Source of the DNA: Clostridiales bacterium
GTDB lineage: Bacteria > Bacillota > Clostridia > TANB77 > CAG-508
Reading direction: 5' to 3'
Assembly: GCA_004553715.1 (NCBI GenBank)
Contig: SFKP01000001.1
Location: 1-51,727, forward strand
DNA: 51,727 bases
Positions within the stretch are counted from its first letter, which is position 1; each line of letters starts with the position of its first letter. Shown one piece after another: positions 36,566 to 44,312 of this stretch. The notes under the pieces are model-generated. The model was not told the origin of the DNA. It did no database searches and worked only from the letters and a program-made list of their open reading frames with translations. Both the position numbers and the translations under genes were made by a program.

Positions 36566-36660
36566 GTTAATGTTCAGACCAAAATTTTCAAATTAGTAAC
36601 TCCACGTGTCGGTTGCACTTTTCTTTTCGTGCTTTAGCCTAAGAAAAGAAAATGTCCAAC
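36566..36660 (+). mobile_element. Truncated MITE copy E (95 bp) with intact target duplication
   Basis: It begins with the normal end GTTAATGTTCAGAC and follows copy C through the first arm and loop, but stops at GTCCAAC, lacking the last ~48 bases. It is still flanked by a perfect 8-bp direct repeat AGTTTACA (36558-36565 and 36661-36668). It lies in the 538-base gap upstream of mgtE. Confidence 0.85.
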
Positions 36661-36673
36661 AGTTTACAAATAC

Positions 36674-36772
36674 TTAACTATATTTTTTATCAAATATATA
36701 ACTTTTATTTATTCCTTGTACAAGCACATAGAAAAAAGATGTGGCTAAATATTTTCTTGCTATACGTGGCAT
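36674..36772 (-). pseudogene. N-terminal remnant of a REP-associated (Y1/IS200-like) transposase
   Basis: The frame starting at ATG 36772, with AAAGGGATG upstream, reads MPRIARKYLATSFFYVLVQG, then INKSYIFDKKYS and TAA. This is the N-terminus of RAYT-type tyrosine transposases, which normally continue to an H-x-H motif and a catalytic Tyr; those are missing. It is cut off six bases from the target repeat of MITE copy E. Inactive. Confidence 0.65.
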
Positions 36773-36785
36773 AATTATCATCCCT

Positions 36786-36940
36786 TTCGATTTTATTTAC
36801 TCCCCATATGGCAATAATATATTGCACATCTTTTATTATTTTATATCCTATGCTTTTAAAATTCAATATTTTTATACAATTATATATGTCCGTTTTAATT
36901 AAATCTTTAATTGAAGTTGCCAAAATACCCGTTAGCAATA
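36786..36940 (-). repeat. Diverged ~150-bp repeat, copy X (downstream flank of ABC exporter genes)
   Basis: Aligns by eye with 39125-39262: shared blocks include CGATTTTATTTA, ATGCTTTTAAAAT and TTGCCAAAATACCC in the same order and direction. This copy is the leader of the transposase remnant and ends beside the stop of the ABC permease gene. Confidence 0.6.
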
Positions 36941-36941
36941 A

Positions 36942-38168
36942 TTAATTGTTTTTATCTTTGTATATTTTTATTATATCCTTTAAACTCATTTTTGTACCAT
37001 AATTTAATATTGCATTTGAATATATTTTTATTGCTACTTTAGCTATAATCAATATAGTAACTATTAAGATCCCAATAGATATTGCTACATCTGTTCCATT
37101 TGATAATCCCATCATTATCCTAAATGGCATACAAAAAGGTGATGATATTGGAAATAATGATGCAAATACATTAAGATCACTTGTAGGATTCATCATTGTA
37201 AAATATGATAAATAAAATCCTATTACCGCCAAAAATGCTACTGGTTGATTTGCAGAATTAATATCCTCTGGCTTACTTACAGTTGAACCTGTTAAAGCAT
37301 ATAGTAAAGCATATGTAAAATATCCTAGTATAAAATATATAATAGTAATAATTCCTAAATATACTGTTATATTAGACATATCCAATACATCATCTAATAA
37401 TTCTGGTTCTAAAAATACCTTTGCACTTATTAATGCTGTTCCTACAATTAATACTAGTTGTAATAATCCTGCAAATCCTATCCCTATTGTCTTTCCTAAT
37501 ACTATAGTTCTAGGGCTAGTAGATGTTACAAGTGTTTCCATTATTTTCGATGTTTTTTCAGTTGTTATTGAACTCGATACTTGGTATGCACAGAAATATA
37601 TCGCATAAAATAAAACAATTGACATTAACATCATTACAAATATATTTCCACTTGCTTTTTCATCTTCTGTTTGTTCTAAACTAAATTCAAAATTTGGTGT
37701 AATTGACTCCAATTCTTCTTCTGTTAATCCTAGCTTATTAATTTGCATATTAGTATATAAAGAATTAATTGTATTTACTAAAGTTTCTGGAACCTCCTCC
37801 ATCATTGTTGTACTCTCTACTATATATCTTATTTTTACATTGTTTTCTTGTTTTTCTATCATTATAGCTTCTGATATTTCTTCAGTTTCTATCTTCTCCT
37901 TGATTTCATCAAAAGTCGCATTTTGAATTTCAACTTCATATCCTAAATCTGCTTGTTTTAATAACTCTAAATTACCTTCAAATATATTATCATTATCTAC
38001 AATTAAAAGCTTATCTCCTGTACTTTCACCTTTTATGCTTTTAATTATATTTGGAACATTAAAGCCAATTACAATTAATACTAAAATTATTAATGTTGAT
38101 ATTATAAAGGATTTTCTTCTAACCATATCCTTTATTGTAAATTTCATTACAGTTAAAATATCTTTCAT
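36942..38168 (-). CDS. ABC-2 type exporter permease (NatB/YhaP-like)
   Basis: About 408 residues. One N-terminal membrane segment (about 25-45), a large extracytoplasmic loop, then five or six membrane segments from about residue 195 onward, the ABC-2 layout. The ATG at 38168 is preferred over one at 38213 because GAAGGAGAG precedes it; the longer start would overlap the ATPase gene. It pairs with the upstream ATPase; the substrate (often sodium or a toxic compound in NatAB relatives) is not known. Confidence 0.82.
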   Translation of the reverse strand: MKDILTVMKFTIKDMVRRKSFIISTLIILVLIVIGFNVPNIIKSIKGESTGDKLLIVDNDNIFEGNLELLKQADLGYEVEIQNATFDEIKEKIETEEISEAIMIEKQENNVKIRYIVESTTMMEEVPETLVNTINSLYTNMQINKLGLTEEELESITPNFEFSLEQTEDEKASGNIFVMMLMSIVLFYAIYFCAYQVSSSITTEKTSKIMETLVTSTSPRTIVLGKTIGIGFAGLLQLVLIVGTALISAKVFLEPELLDDVLDMSNITVYLGIITIIYFILGYFTYALLYALTGSTVSKPEDINSANQPVAFLAVIGFYLSYFTMMNPTSDLNVFASLFPISSPFCMPFRIMMGLSNGTDVAISIGILIVTILIIAKVAIKIYSNAILNYGTKMSLKDIIKIYKDKNN

Positions 38169-38199
38169 TTTTTTCTCTCCTTCTTTTATAGTTTTAATT

Positions 38200-39093
38200 T
38201 TAAGCTTCTTCAACTTTTTCTATAAAAATATCATTCAATGTAGGCTTTTTAATTTCAAACTTGTCAACTTTAATTCCATCTGCAATTAATTTGTTTAATA
38301 GTTTATGGGCTTTTTCCTCATCTGATATCTTTATCGTATAATTATTGTTTGTTTCTGTTTCTATTTCTAATCCAATTTCTTTGATATAACTTGTTATATC
38401 TTGTTTTACATCTATTTCTACTCTATTTGCAGGATAAGTTTCTTTTATTTCTTTTAAATTGCCTTGTAACACGGTTTTCCCTTTATTTAATATAAGAATA
38501 TCACTACAAAATTCTTCTATTGTTGCCATTTGATGTGCTGACATTATTATATATTTACCATTTTTTATTAAATTAACAATAATATTTTTTAATATTTCTG
38601 TGTTTACTGGATCTAATCCACTAAATGGTTCATCTAATACTACTAATTCAGGATCGTGTATTATTGCTGTCATGAATTGTATTTTTTGTTGATTTCCTTT
38701 TGATAATTTTTCAGCTGGCATTTGTAAATACTCTTCTACTTTTAGTTCTTTAGCCCATTTGTTAATTGAATCTGCAGCTTCTTCTTTTTTCATTCCTTTT
38801 AATTCTGCAAAATACATTAATTGGTCAAATATTTTTGTTTTTGGATATACTCCTCTTTCTTCTGGTAGATATCCAAATTTCACATTTTTTCTTTCTACTG
38901 CTTTACCCTTCCATGTAATTTCTCCACTATCTTTTTTTATGATTCCAAGTAACATCCTAATTGTTGTTGTTTTTCCTGCTCCATTAGTTCCAAGTAATCC
39001 ATATACTCCTGGTTTTTCTAGATTAAAGGAAATATTGTCTACTGCTTTTTTCCCTACAAATGTTTTTGATACATTTTTTAACATTAAGCTCAT
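38200..39093 (-). CDS. ABC exporter ATPase (NatA-like)
   Basis: 297 residues. Walker A GTNGAGKTT, signature LSKGNQQKIQF, Walker B LVVLDEPFSGLDP and a His switch (MSAHQMATIE) are all present, followed by a C-terminal ~80-residue extension typical of CcmA/NatA-type ATPases. GGAGG precedes ATG. It is upstream of its permease; both are bounded by the diverged repeats X and Y. Confidence 0.92.
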   Translation of the reverse strand: MSLMLKNVSKTFVGKKAVDNISFNLEKPGVYGLLGTNGAGKTTTIRMLLGIIKKDSGEITWKGKAVERKNVKFGYLPEERGVYPKTKIFDQLMYFAELKGMKKEEAADSINKWAKELKVEEYLQMPAEKLSKGNQQKIQFMTAIIHDPELVVLDEPFSGLDPVNTEILKNIIVNLIKNGKYIIMSAHQMATIEEFCSDILILNKGKTVLQGNLKEIKETYPANRVEIDVKQDITSYIKEIGLEIETETNNNYTIKISDEEKAHKLLNKLIADGIKVDKFEIKKPTLNDIFIEKVEEA

Positions 39094-39124
39094 ATTTTAT
39101 TGCCTCCTTGATTTTAAATTATTT

Positions 39125-39262
39125 CGATTTTATTTATTCAACATGGAAATAATATGTTGCTCATATTTTATATTCTATGCTTTTAAAATGCAAGACTTTT
39201 TCATAATTATGTCAGTTTTTTGATTAAATTCTTAATTTAAATTGCCAAAATACCCCGTCCCT
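39125..39262 (+). repeat. Diverged ~150-bp repeat, copy Y (upstream flank of ABC exporter genes)
   Basis: Partner of 36786-36940 in the same direction. It lacks a recognisable transposase start and runs into the REP-like sequence at 39243-39279. It fills most of the gap between the ATPase and the acyl-CoA synthetase gene. Confidence 0.6.
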
Positions 39263-39279
39263 ATTGGCACCTATTGGCA
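39243..39279. repeat. REP-like palindrome copy 1
   Basis: Contains TGCCAAAATACCCCGTCCC, TATTGGCA and a second TATTGGCA, variants of the shared unit GCCAATAGGGACGGGG with GGCACCTATTGGC. Other copies are at 41828-41880 and 48720-48750; a decayed one sits at 36918-36941. Confidence 0.6.
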
Positions 39280-39292
39280 GTGTAATTTTTTA

Positions 39293-39321
39293 TTGACACA
39301 TTACACATTATGATATATAAT
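39293..39321 (+). promoter_or_regulatory. Consensus sigma-A promoter of the acyl-CoA synthetase operon
   Basis: TTGACA at 39293-39298, a 17-base spacer and TATAAT at 39316-39321: a perfect match at both boxes. It starts 13 bases after the REP-like palindrome. Confidence 0.85.
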
Positions 39322-39369
39322 GGTTTTCGAAACTAGATTAAATAGTTTTCATAAATTAAGGAGGATTTT

Positions 39370-41103
39370 ATGATAAATTATAATAAAAATATACCAAAAT
39401 TTACAACTATTAAAGAACTTATATATCATTCTGCAACCGTCTTTTCTAACAATATTGCATTTACGACAAAGCAGAAAAAAGATAATAATATAACTTATAT
39501 AAATCATACTTATTCAGATTTATTAAATGATATAAATTTCTTTGGAACTTCTTTATATAAACTTGGATTAAAAAATAAAAGAGTTGCAATAGTAGGTTTT
39601 AATTCATATGAATGGGTTGTTGCTCATCTAAGCAATCTATTAGGTGGTATTGTATCTGTTCCATTAGATAAAGGATTACAATTAGATGAATTAGAGAATT
39701 CATTGATTAGAAGTGAAGTATCAGCTATTGTGTTCGATGCTAAATTAAAAGATATAATGGAAAAAATAAAATTATCTAATAAAACTAATATACAGCATTT
39801 TATATGCTTTAATGAATTACCTAATTTTCTTTGTTTTAATAATTTACTTTCTGATGGGAAAAAAGAAATTGAAAATGGAAATAATGAATATATAAATTGT
39901 GAAATAGATCCATACACTATGAGTATTTTATTATTTACTTCTGGAACTACTTCACAATCTAAAGCGGTTATGTTAAATCAATTTGGAATTGTTACTAATA
40001 TATATGACATGCTTTTAGTAGAATCTTTTTATGAAACTGATGTTAATATTGCCTTTTTACCATTTCACCATATTTTTGGTTCTACAGGAATGTTAGTCAT
40101 GTTGGCTGCTGGACTAAAAACAGTTTTCCCTGATGGTCTGAGATATATAAAACAAAATTTATTAGAATATAAAGTTTCCGTATTTGTTGGCGTTCCAATA
40201 TTAATTGATAAGATGTACTCAACCATGATAAGCGAAATTGAAAAACAAGGTAAGACTAAACTTATTAATTTTGCAGTAAAAGTAAGCAATATTCTATTAA
40301 AATTTAATATAGATATAAGAAGAAAAATTTTCAAAAAGTTAATTAATGCTTTAGGTGGAAATATGAGATTTATAGTTTCTGGTGGTGCTCCTCTAGACTC
40401 GAAAGTTTCTAAATGGTTCAATCAAATTGGAATTCATCTTGTACAGGGTTATGGATTAACAGAAACTTCTCCTGTTATTTCTGCTGAGAGTGATAATGCT
40501 ATCAAATATGGATCTGTAGGGAAACCTATGCATAGTATAGAAGTTTTAATTAAAAATTCTGATTCAAATGGTATTGGAGAAATTGCTGTAAAAGGTCCTA
40601 ATGTAATGCTTGGATACTATAAAAATGAAACTCAAACTAATGATGTATTAAAAGATGGTTGGTTTTATACTGGTGATTTAGGTTATATTGATAAAGATGG
40701 TTTTTTATTTATTACAGGAAGAAAGAAAGACTTGATTGTTCTAAAAAATGGCAAAAAAGTTTTTCCTGAAGAACTTGAACTATTAATTAATAGATTAGAT
40801 GAAGTTGAAGAATCTTTTATTTATGGATTACCTTCTTCAAATGATAAGAATGATGTCAAAGTGGCTGTTAAAATTGTTTACAATAAAGACTTTGTTAATA
40901 AAAGATATCCAAATATTTCTGAAAAAGATTTACAAAATGTTTTATGGGCGAAAATTAAAGATATTAATAAAACTCTTCCAATGTATAAATATATAAAACA
41001 TATGACATTAACTTCAGAACCATTAATAAAAACTACTACTAATAAGATTAAAAGAAATGAAGAATTAAAACAAATTCTAGCTCAGGGGGGAAATTATGAA
41101 TAG
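39370..41103 (+). CDS. AMP-binding acyl-CoA synthetase / acyl-acyl carrier ligase
   Basis: 577 residues. Adenylates a carboxylic acid, probably a fatty acid, and passes it to CoA or a carrier. The P-loop LLFTSGTTSQSKAVML, the QGYGLTETSP motif, the hinge TGDLGYIDKDGF and the C-terminal catalytic lysine region (TTTNKIKRNE) are visible. Strong promoter at 39293-39321 and AGGAGG before ATG. It overlaps the next gene by eight bases, so the two are coupled. Confidence 0.9.
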   Translation: MINYNKNIPKFTTIKELIYHSATVFSNNIAFTTKQKKDNNITYINHTYSDLLNDINFFGTSLYKLGLKNKRVAIVGFNSYEWVVAHLSNLLGGIVSVPLDKGLQLDELENSLIRSEVSAIVFDAKLKDIMEKIKLSNKTNIQHFICFNELPNFLCFNNLLSDGKKEIENGNNEYINCEIDPYTMSILLFTSGTTSQSKAVMLNQFGIVTNIYDMLLVESFYETDVNIAFLPFHHIFGSTGMLVMLAAGLKTVFPDGLRYIKQNLLEYKVSVFVGVPILIDKMYSTMISEIEKQGKTKLINFAVKVSNILLKFNIDIRRKIFKKLINALGGNMRFIVSGGAPLDSKVSKWFNQIGIHLVQGYGLTETSPVISAESDNAIKYGSVGKPMHSIEVLIKNSDSNGIGEIAVKGPNVMLGYYKNETQTNDVLKDGWFYTGDLGYIDKDGFLFITGRKKDLIVLKNGKKVFPEELELLINRLDEVEESFIYGLPSSNDKNDVKVAVKIVYNKDFVNKRYPNISEKDLQNVLWAKIKDINKTLPMYKYIKHMTLTSEPLIKTTTNKIKRNEELKQILAQGGNYE

Positions 41104-41770
41104 AGTTAAATTAGCTGATCGAGTATTACCTACATATAGTAAAGGCGAAGAAATCCTCAATATGGTATCACATATTGTTGGTGCTTCTTTAGGTATTATT
41201 GCACTTGTATTATGTGTTATATTTTCTGCTATTCACAATAATGTTTATGGGATTATTGCAAGTTCAATTTATGGTGTTTCATTAATTTTGCTATATACAA
41301 TGTCTAGCATATATCATGGATTAAATTCTACTGGCACAGCAAAAAAAGTATTTCAAATAATTGATCATTGCTCTATATTTATTCTTATAGCAGGAACTTA
41401 TACTCCTTTTGCCTTGTGTACACTAAGACAATACAACTCCACTATTGGATGGGCACTTTTGGGGATTGTTTGGGCCTTAGGAATATTAGGAATTGTTTTT
41501 AATTCTATTGATTTAAAAAAATATAAAATATTTTCTATGATTTGTTATCTTTTAATGGGATGGTTTATTATATTTAAGATAAATTTATTGCCTACTTTAT
41601 TAACTATGAATGGTTTTATTTTATTATTATCTGGTGGAATAGTATACACTTTAGGAGCAGTTCTTTATATTATAGGGAAAAAACAAAAATGGATGCACTC
41701 TTTATTTCATATTAGTTGTATAATTGGAAGTCTTTTACATTTTCTGTGTATTTTATTTTATGTAATATAA
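41096..41770 (+). CDS. Hemolysin III / YqfA family membrane protein
   Basis: 224 residues, seven predicted membrane segments. Family motifs: SIYHGL (conserved Ser and His), DHCSIFILIAGTYTP and the late MHSLFHISCIIGS with two His that bind zinc in related PAQR proteins. Function in bacteria is uncertain; the names come from one early haemolysis report. GGGGGG precedes the ATG inside the end of the synthetase gene, and the pairing with an acyl-CoA synthetase suggests lipid metabolism (inference). Confidence 0.88.
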   Translation: MNRVKLADRVLPTYSKGEEILNMVSHIVGASLGIIALVLCVIFSAIHNNVYGIIASSIYGVSLILLYTMSSIYHGLNSTGTAKKVFQIIDHCSIFILIAGTYTPFALCTLRQYNSTIGWALLGIVWALGILGIVFNSIDLKKYKIFSMICYLLMGWFIIFKINLLPTLLTMNGFILLLSGGIVYTLGAVLYIIGKKQKWMHSLFHISCIIGSLLHFLCILFYVI

Positions 41771-41827
41771 ATCAATATATTATCATAAAAATTCCATCAA
41801 TGAAAACACATTGTATTATTGATAATA

Positions 41828-41880
41828 CCAATAGGTGCCAAAATACCCCGTCCCTATTGGCACCCCGTCCCTATTGGCAT
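41828..41880. repeat. REP-like palindrome copy 2 (compound)
   Basis: CCAATAGGTGCC, AAAATACCCCGTCCC and TATTGG, followed by a second CCCCGTCCCTATTGGCA unit. It overlaps the 3' end of the convergent DUF2752 gene and supplies its stop codon. Confidence 0.6.
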
Positions 41881-42264
41881 TAATAATTTTATCCCCCAGT
41901 TTATTACTAAAATTGTTAATGCTAAATATAGATATATTTTTATGTTTTTTACAAAAAATTTATTTTCTTTTTTTAAAATTTTTGCTATTCCTTCTGTTAT
42001 TAAATACCAAAAGTCTATTATAACTAAGTATAATATAATTGGATTATAATAAATTGATTTTAATATTTCACCATAGTATAAACTATATACTGCTCTTGTT
42101 GCACCACACCCAGGACAATATATACCAAAAGTTTTATATATAGCGCATTCTGGTATTTTTATGAATTTATTAACATATATAATATAAACTATAGCTATTA
42201 ATATAATAATTAATGTGGCTATAGAAACACAAATGTAAGTCCAGTCTTTTTTATTTTTTTCCAT
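41854..42264 (-). CDS. DUF2752 family small membrane protein, 3' end inside a repeat
   Basis: About 136 residues with three membrane segments. The signature YCPGCGATRAVYSLYYG is typical of DUF2752, function unknown. The ATG at 42264 has AGGAG upstream. The last codons (M-P-I-G-T-G-C-Q) and the TAG stop are REP-like sequence, so the original C-terminus was probably replaced. Confidence 0.75.
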   Translation of the reverse strand: MEKNKKDWTYICVSIATLIIILIAIVYIIYVNKFIKIPECAIYKTFGIYCPGCGATRAVYSLYYGEILKSIYYNPIILYLVIIDFWYLITEGIAKILKKENKFFVKNIKIYLYLALTILVINWGIKLLMPIGTGCQ

Positions 42265-42316
42265 TTTTTCTCCTGTTTTTATAATACAAAAAAACTCCGT
42301 CAATTTTTACAAAATT

Positions 42317-42341
42317 ATGGGCTGGCATAGAGCCCGCCCAT
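42317..42341 (-). terminator. Hairpin downstream of the DUF4870 gene
   Basis: ATGGGC and GCCCAT arms with an inner GG/CC pair, GC-rich against its surroundings, followed on the minus strand by AATTTTG. Probable weak terminator. Confidence 0.4.
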
Positions 42342-42372
42342 ACAGTTTCTTGCAATTATATTCATATGCAAT

Positions 42373-42639
42373 TTATTTTATTATTCTGATATTTCCTAAT
42401 AATGGAATTGATTTTTCTTCTTCATTGATTGCTGCAATGAATCCTATAAACCAACATACTATCATAAAAATTCCCCAAATCCATCCAATACATGGTATTA
42501 TTGATAATAATGAAAATAATAGTATAACTAATGCTTGGTTTATATGGAATTTTGCTCCTTCTTTATCACCTGCTAGAAGTGCTATTAACCAACCTATCCA
42601 TGTTAAATATGCTACAATTCCTGTTGTTTTTTTGTCCAT
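42373..42639 (-). CDS. DUF4870 family small membrane protein
   Basis: 88 residues with two or three membrane segments: VAYLTWIGWLIALLAG, then the FHINQALVILLF segment and the CIGWIWGIFMIVCWFIG segment. The pattern YLTWIG...FHINQAL matches DUF4870, small proteins of unknown function that form membrane hairpins. GGGAGG precedes ATG. Confidence 0.75.
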   Translation of the reverse strand: MDKKTTGIVAYLTWIGWLIALLAGDKEGAKFHINQALVILLFSLLSIIPCIGWIWGIFMIVCWFIGFIAAINEEEKSIPLLGNIRIIK

Positions 42640-42717
42640 ATTAATTCCTCCCTTTTATATTATATTTGTTTTTACACTTTTATTATATTATAAAGTAGCT
42701 TTGGGTGCAATATTTTT

Positions 42718-43785
42718 TTATATTATTTTCCCTCCTCCTAGTACAATGTCATCTATATAAAATACTATTGATTGTCCTGGTGTTATTGCTCTTTGTGGTT
42801 CATTAAATATTACTTTTATTTTGCCATCTTCTATCGGATAAATTATACACTCTGCTTCTTTTGCAGCATATCTTATTTTTGCTTTTACTTCCATTGGAGC
42901 TGTTATTTCATCCATTAATATTAAATTAATTTCATTTGCAATTGCTTCTTTTGAAAATATTTCTTTTTCTTCCCCAACTATTAACTCATTTTTTTCTGGA
43001 TTAAAGCCTTTAACAAATAGTGGAAACTCATTTGAAATTCCAAGGCCTTTTCTCTGCCCAATTGTATATTTATACAGTCCTTGATGTTTTCCTAGAATTT
43101 TTCCTTCAGTATTTACTATATTTCCAATATCTGCTTTTAAATCAGAATTTGTTTCTAAGAATCTTTTATAGTCTCCATCTGGTATAAAGCATATGTCTTC
43201 GCTGTCTGGCTTTTTTGCTACTTGTAAATTATGCTCTTCAGCAATTTTTCTTATTTGTTCTTTATTTTCAAAATTCCCTAATGGAAATAGTACTTTATCT
43301 GTCATTTGTTTTGGTAAATTATATAATACATAACTTTGGTCTTTTTTTCCTGCATTTGATTTTTTTAATACATATTGCTTATATTTTTCGCTATATTCTA
43401 TTTTTGCATAATGTCCTGTTGCAATATAATCACAATTTAGTTTTTTTGCCATTTCATACATTGTACCAAACTTCAAATATTTATTGCATTCAATACATGG
43501 GTTAGGAGTTCTGCATTTTTTATACTCAGATATAAAATCTTGTATTACACATGTATTAAATTTTTCCTGAAAATTTAATACATAATGTGGAATATCTAAG
43601 ACATCACATACTCTTTTCGCATCTATTGTAGAGTTCATGTTACAACATCCGCCTTCAATATATTCGTCTTCACTTTCCCATAGTTTCATTGTAGCACCAA
43701 TTACTTCATATCCTGCTTCTTTTAATAAAATAGCGGCGACACTACTATCTACGCCTCCGCTCATACCTAATAAAACTCGTTTCAT
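42718..43785 (-). CDS. mnmA: tRNA-specific 2-thiouridylase MnmA
   Basis: About 355 residues. Thiolates U34 of tRNA-Lys, -Glu and -Gln using sulfur from the cysteine desulfurase. The PP-loop GMSGGVDSSVAAILL, first catalytic Cys in TPNPCIECNK, and the second in DICFIPDGDY are visible. The ATG at 43785 has AAGGG upstream. It is the last gene of a regulator-nifS-nifU-mnmA operon, which places the sulfur donor and user together. Confidence 0.96.
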   Translation of the reverse strand: MKRVLLGMSGGVDSSVAAILLKEAGYEVIGATMKLWESEDEYIEGGCCNMNSTIDAKRVCDVLDIPHYVLNFQEKFNTCVIQDFISEYKKCRTPNPCIECNKYLKFGTMYEMAKKLNCDYIATGHYAKIEYSEKYKQYVLKKSNAGKKDQSYVLYNLPKQMTDKVLFPLGNFENKEQIRKIAEEHNLQVAKKPDSEDICFIPDGDYKRFLETNSDLKADIGNIVNTEGKILGKHQGLYKYTIGQRKGLGISNEFPLFVKGFNPEKNELIVGEEKEIFSKEAIANEINLILMDEITAPMEVKAKIRYAAKEAECIIYPIEDGKIKVIFNEPQRAITPGQSIVFYIDDIVLGGGKII

Positions 43786-43853
43786 ATATTTTCCCTTCAA
43801 TTTTTTATAAATACCATTTTATAGAAGACAAAAATGTAGTTTTCTACAATTAA

Positions 43854-44312
43854 TTATTCTGGTTGTACATCATGGCAGTGTGCACATTCGCCATTGTTTT
43901 TTAAACCACAGATTGCTACTATTTCTTCTTCTGTTTTTCCTCCTTGTTTTCTATAATAATCTGCTATTGCATTTCTTATTGCCTCTTCTGCTAGAACTGA
44001 ACAATGTAACTTAACTGGTGGTAGCCCTCCTAATTCATTTACAACATCTTTATTACTTAGTTTTAAAGCTTCTTCTATTGTTTTTCCTTTTATCATTTCT
44101 GTAGATATACTACTTGTTGCTATCGCCGCTCCACATCCAAAAGTTTTAAATTTTACATCTACAATTATATTATTTTCTATTTTTAAGTACATTTTCATTA
44201 TATCTCCACAAACTGGATTTCCCACTTCTCCAATTCCTGACGCATCTTCTATTGCTCCAACATTTCTTGGGTTACTATAATGTTCTATTACTTTATCATT
44301 ATACATTTCCAT
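43854..44312 (-). CDS. nifU: Iron-sulfur cluster scaffold NifU/IscU
   Basis: 152 residues. Scaffold on which Fe-S clusters are built. The three cluster cysteines are present (NPVCGD, FGCGAA, LHCSVLAEEA), with the usual Asp next to the first. An extra Cys/His tail (GECAHCHD) follows. Its start overlaps the end of nifS, so translation is coupled. Confidence 0.94.
   Translation of the reverse strand: MEMYNDKVIEHYSNPRNVGAIEDASGIGEVGNPVCGDIMKMYLKIENNIIVDVKFKTFGCGAAIATSSISTEMIKGKTIEEALKLSNKDVVNELGGLPPVKLHCSVLAEEAIRNAIADYYRKQGGKTEEEIVAICGLKNNGECAHCHDVQPE

Noticed and set aside
36705..36938. A 77-residue gene on the minus strand
   Set aside because: It runs through the leader of the transposase remnant in a different frame and has no ribosome binding site; the overlapping MPRIARKY frame is the recognisable one.
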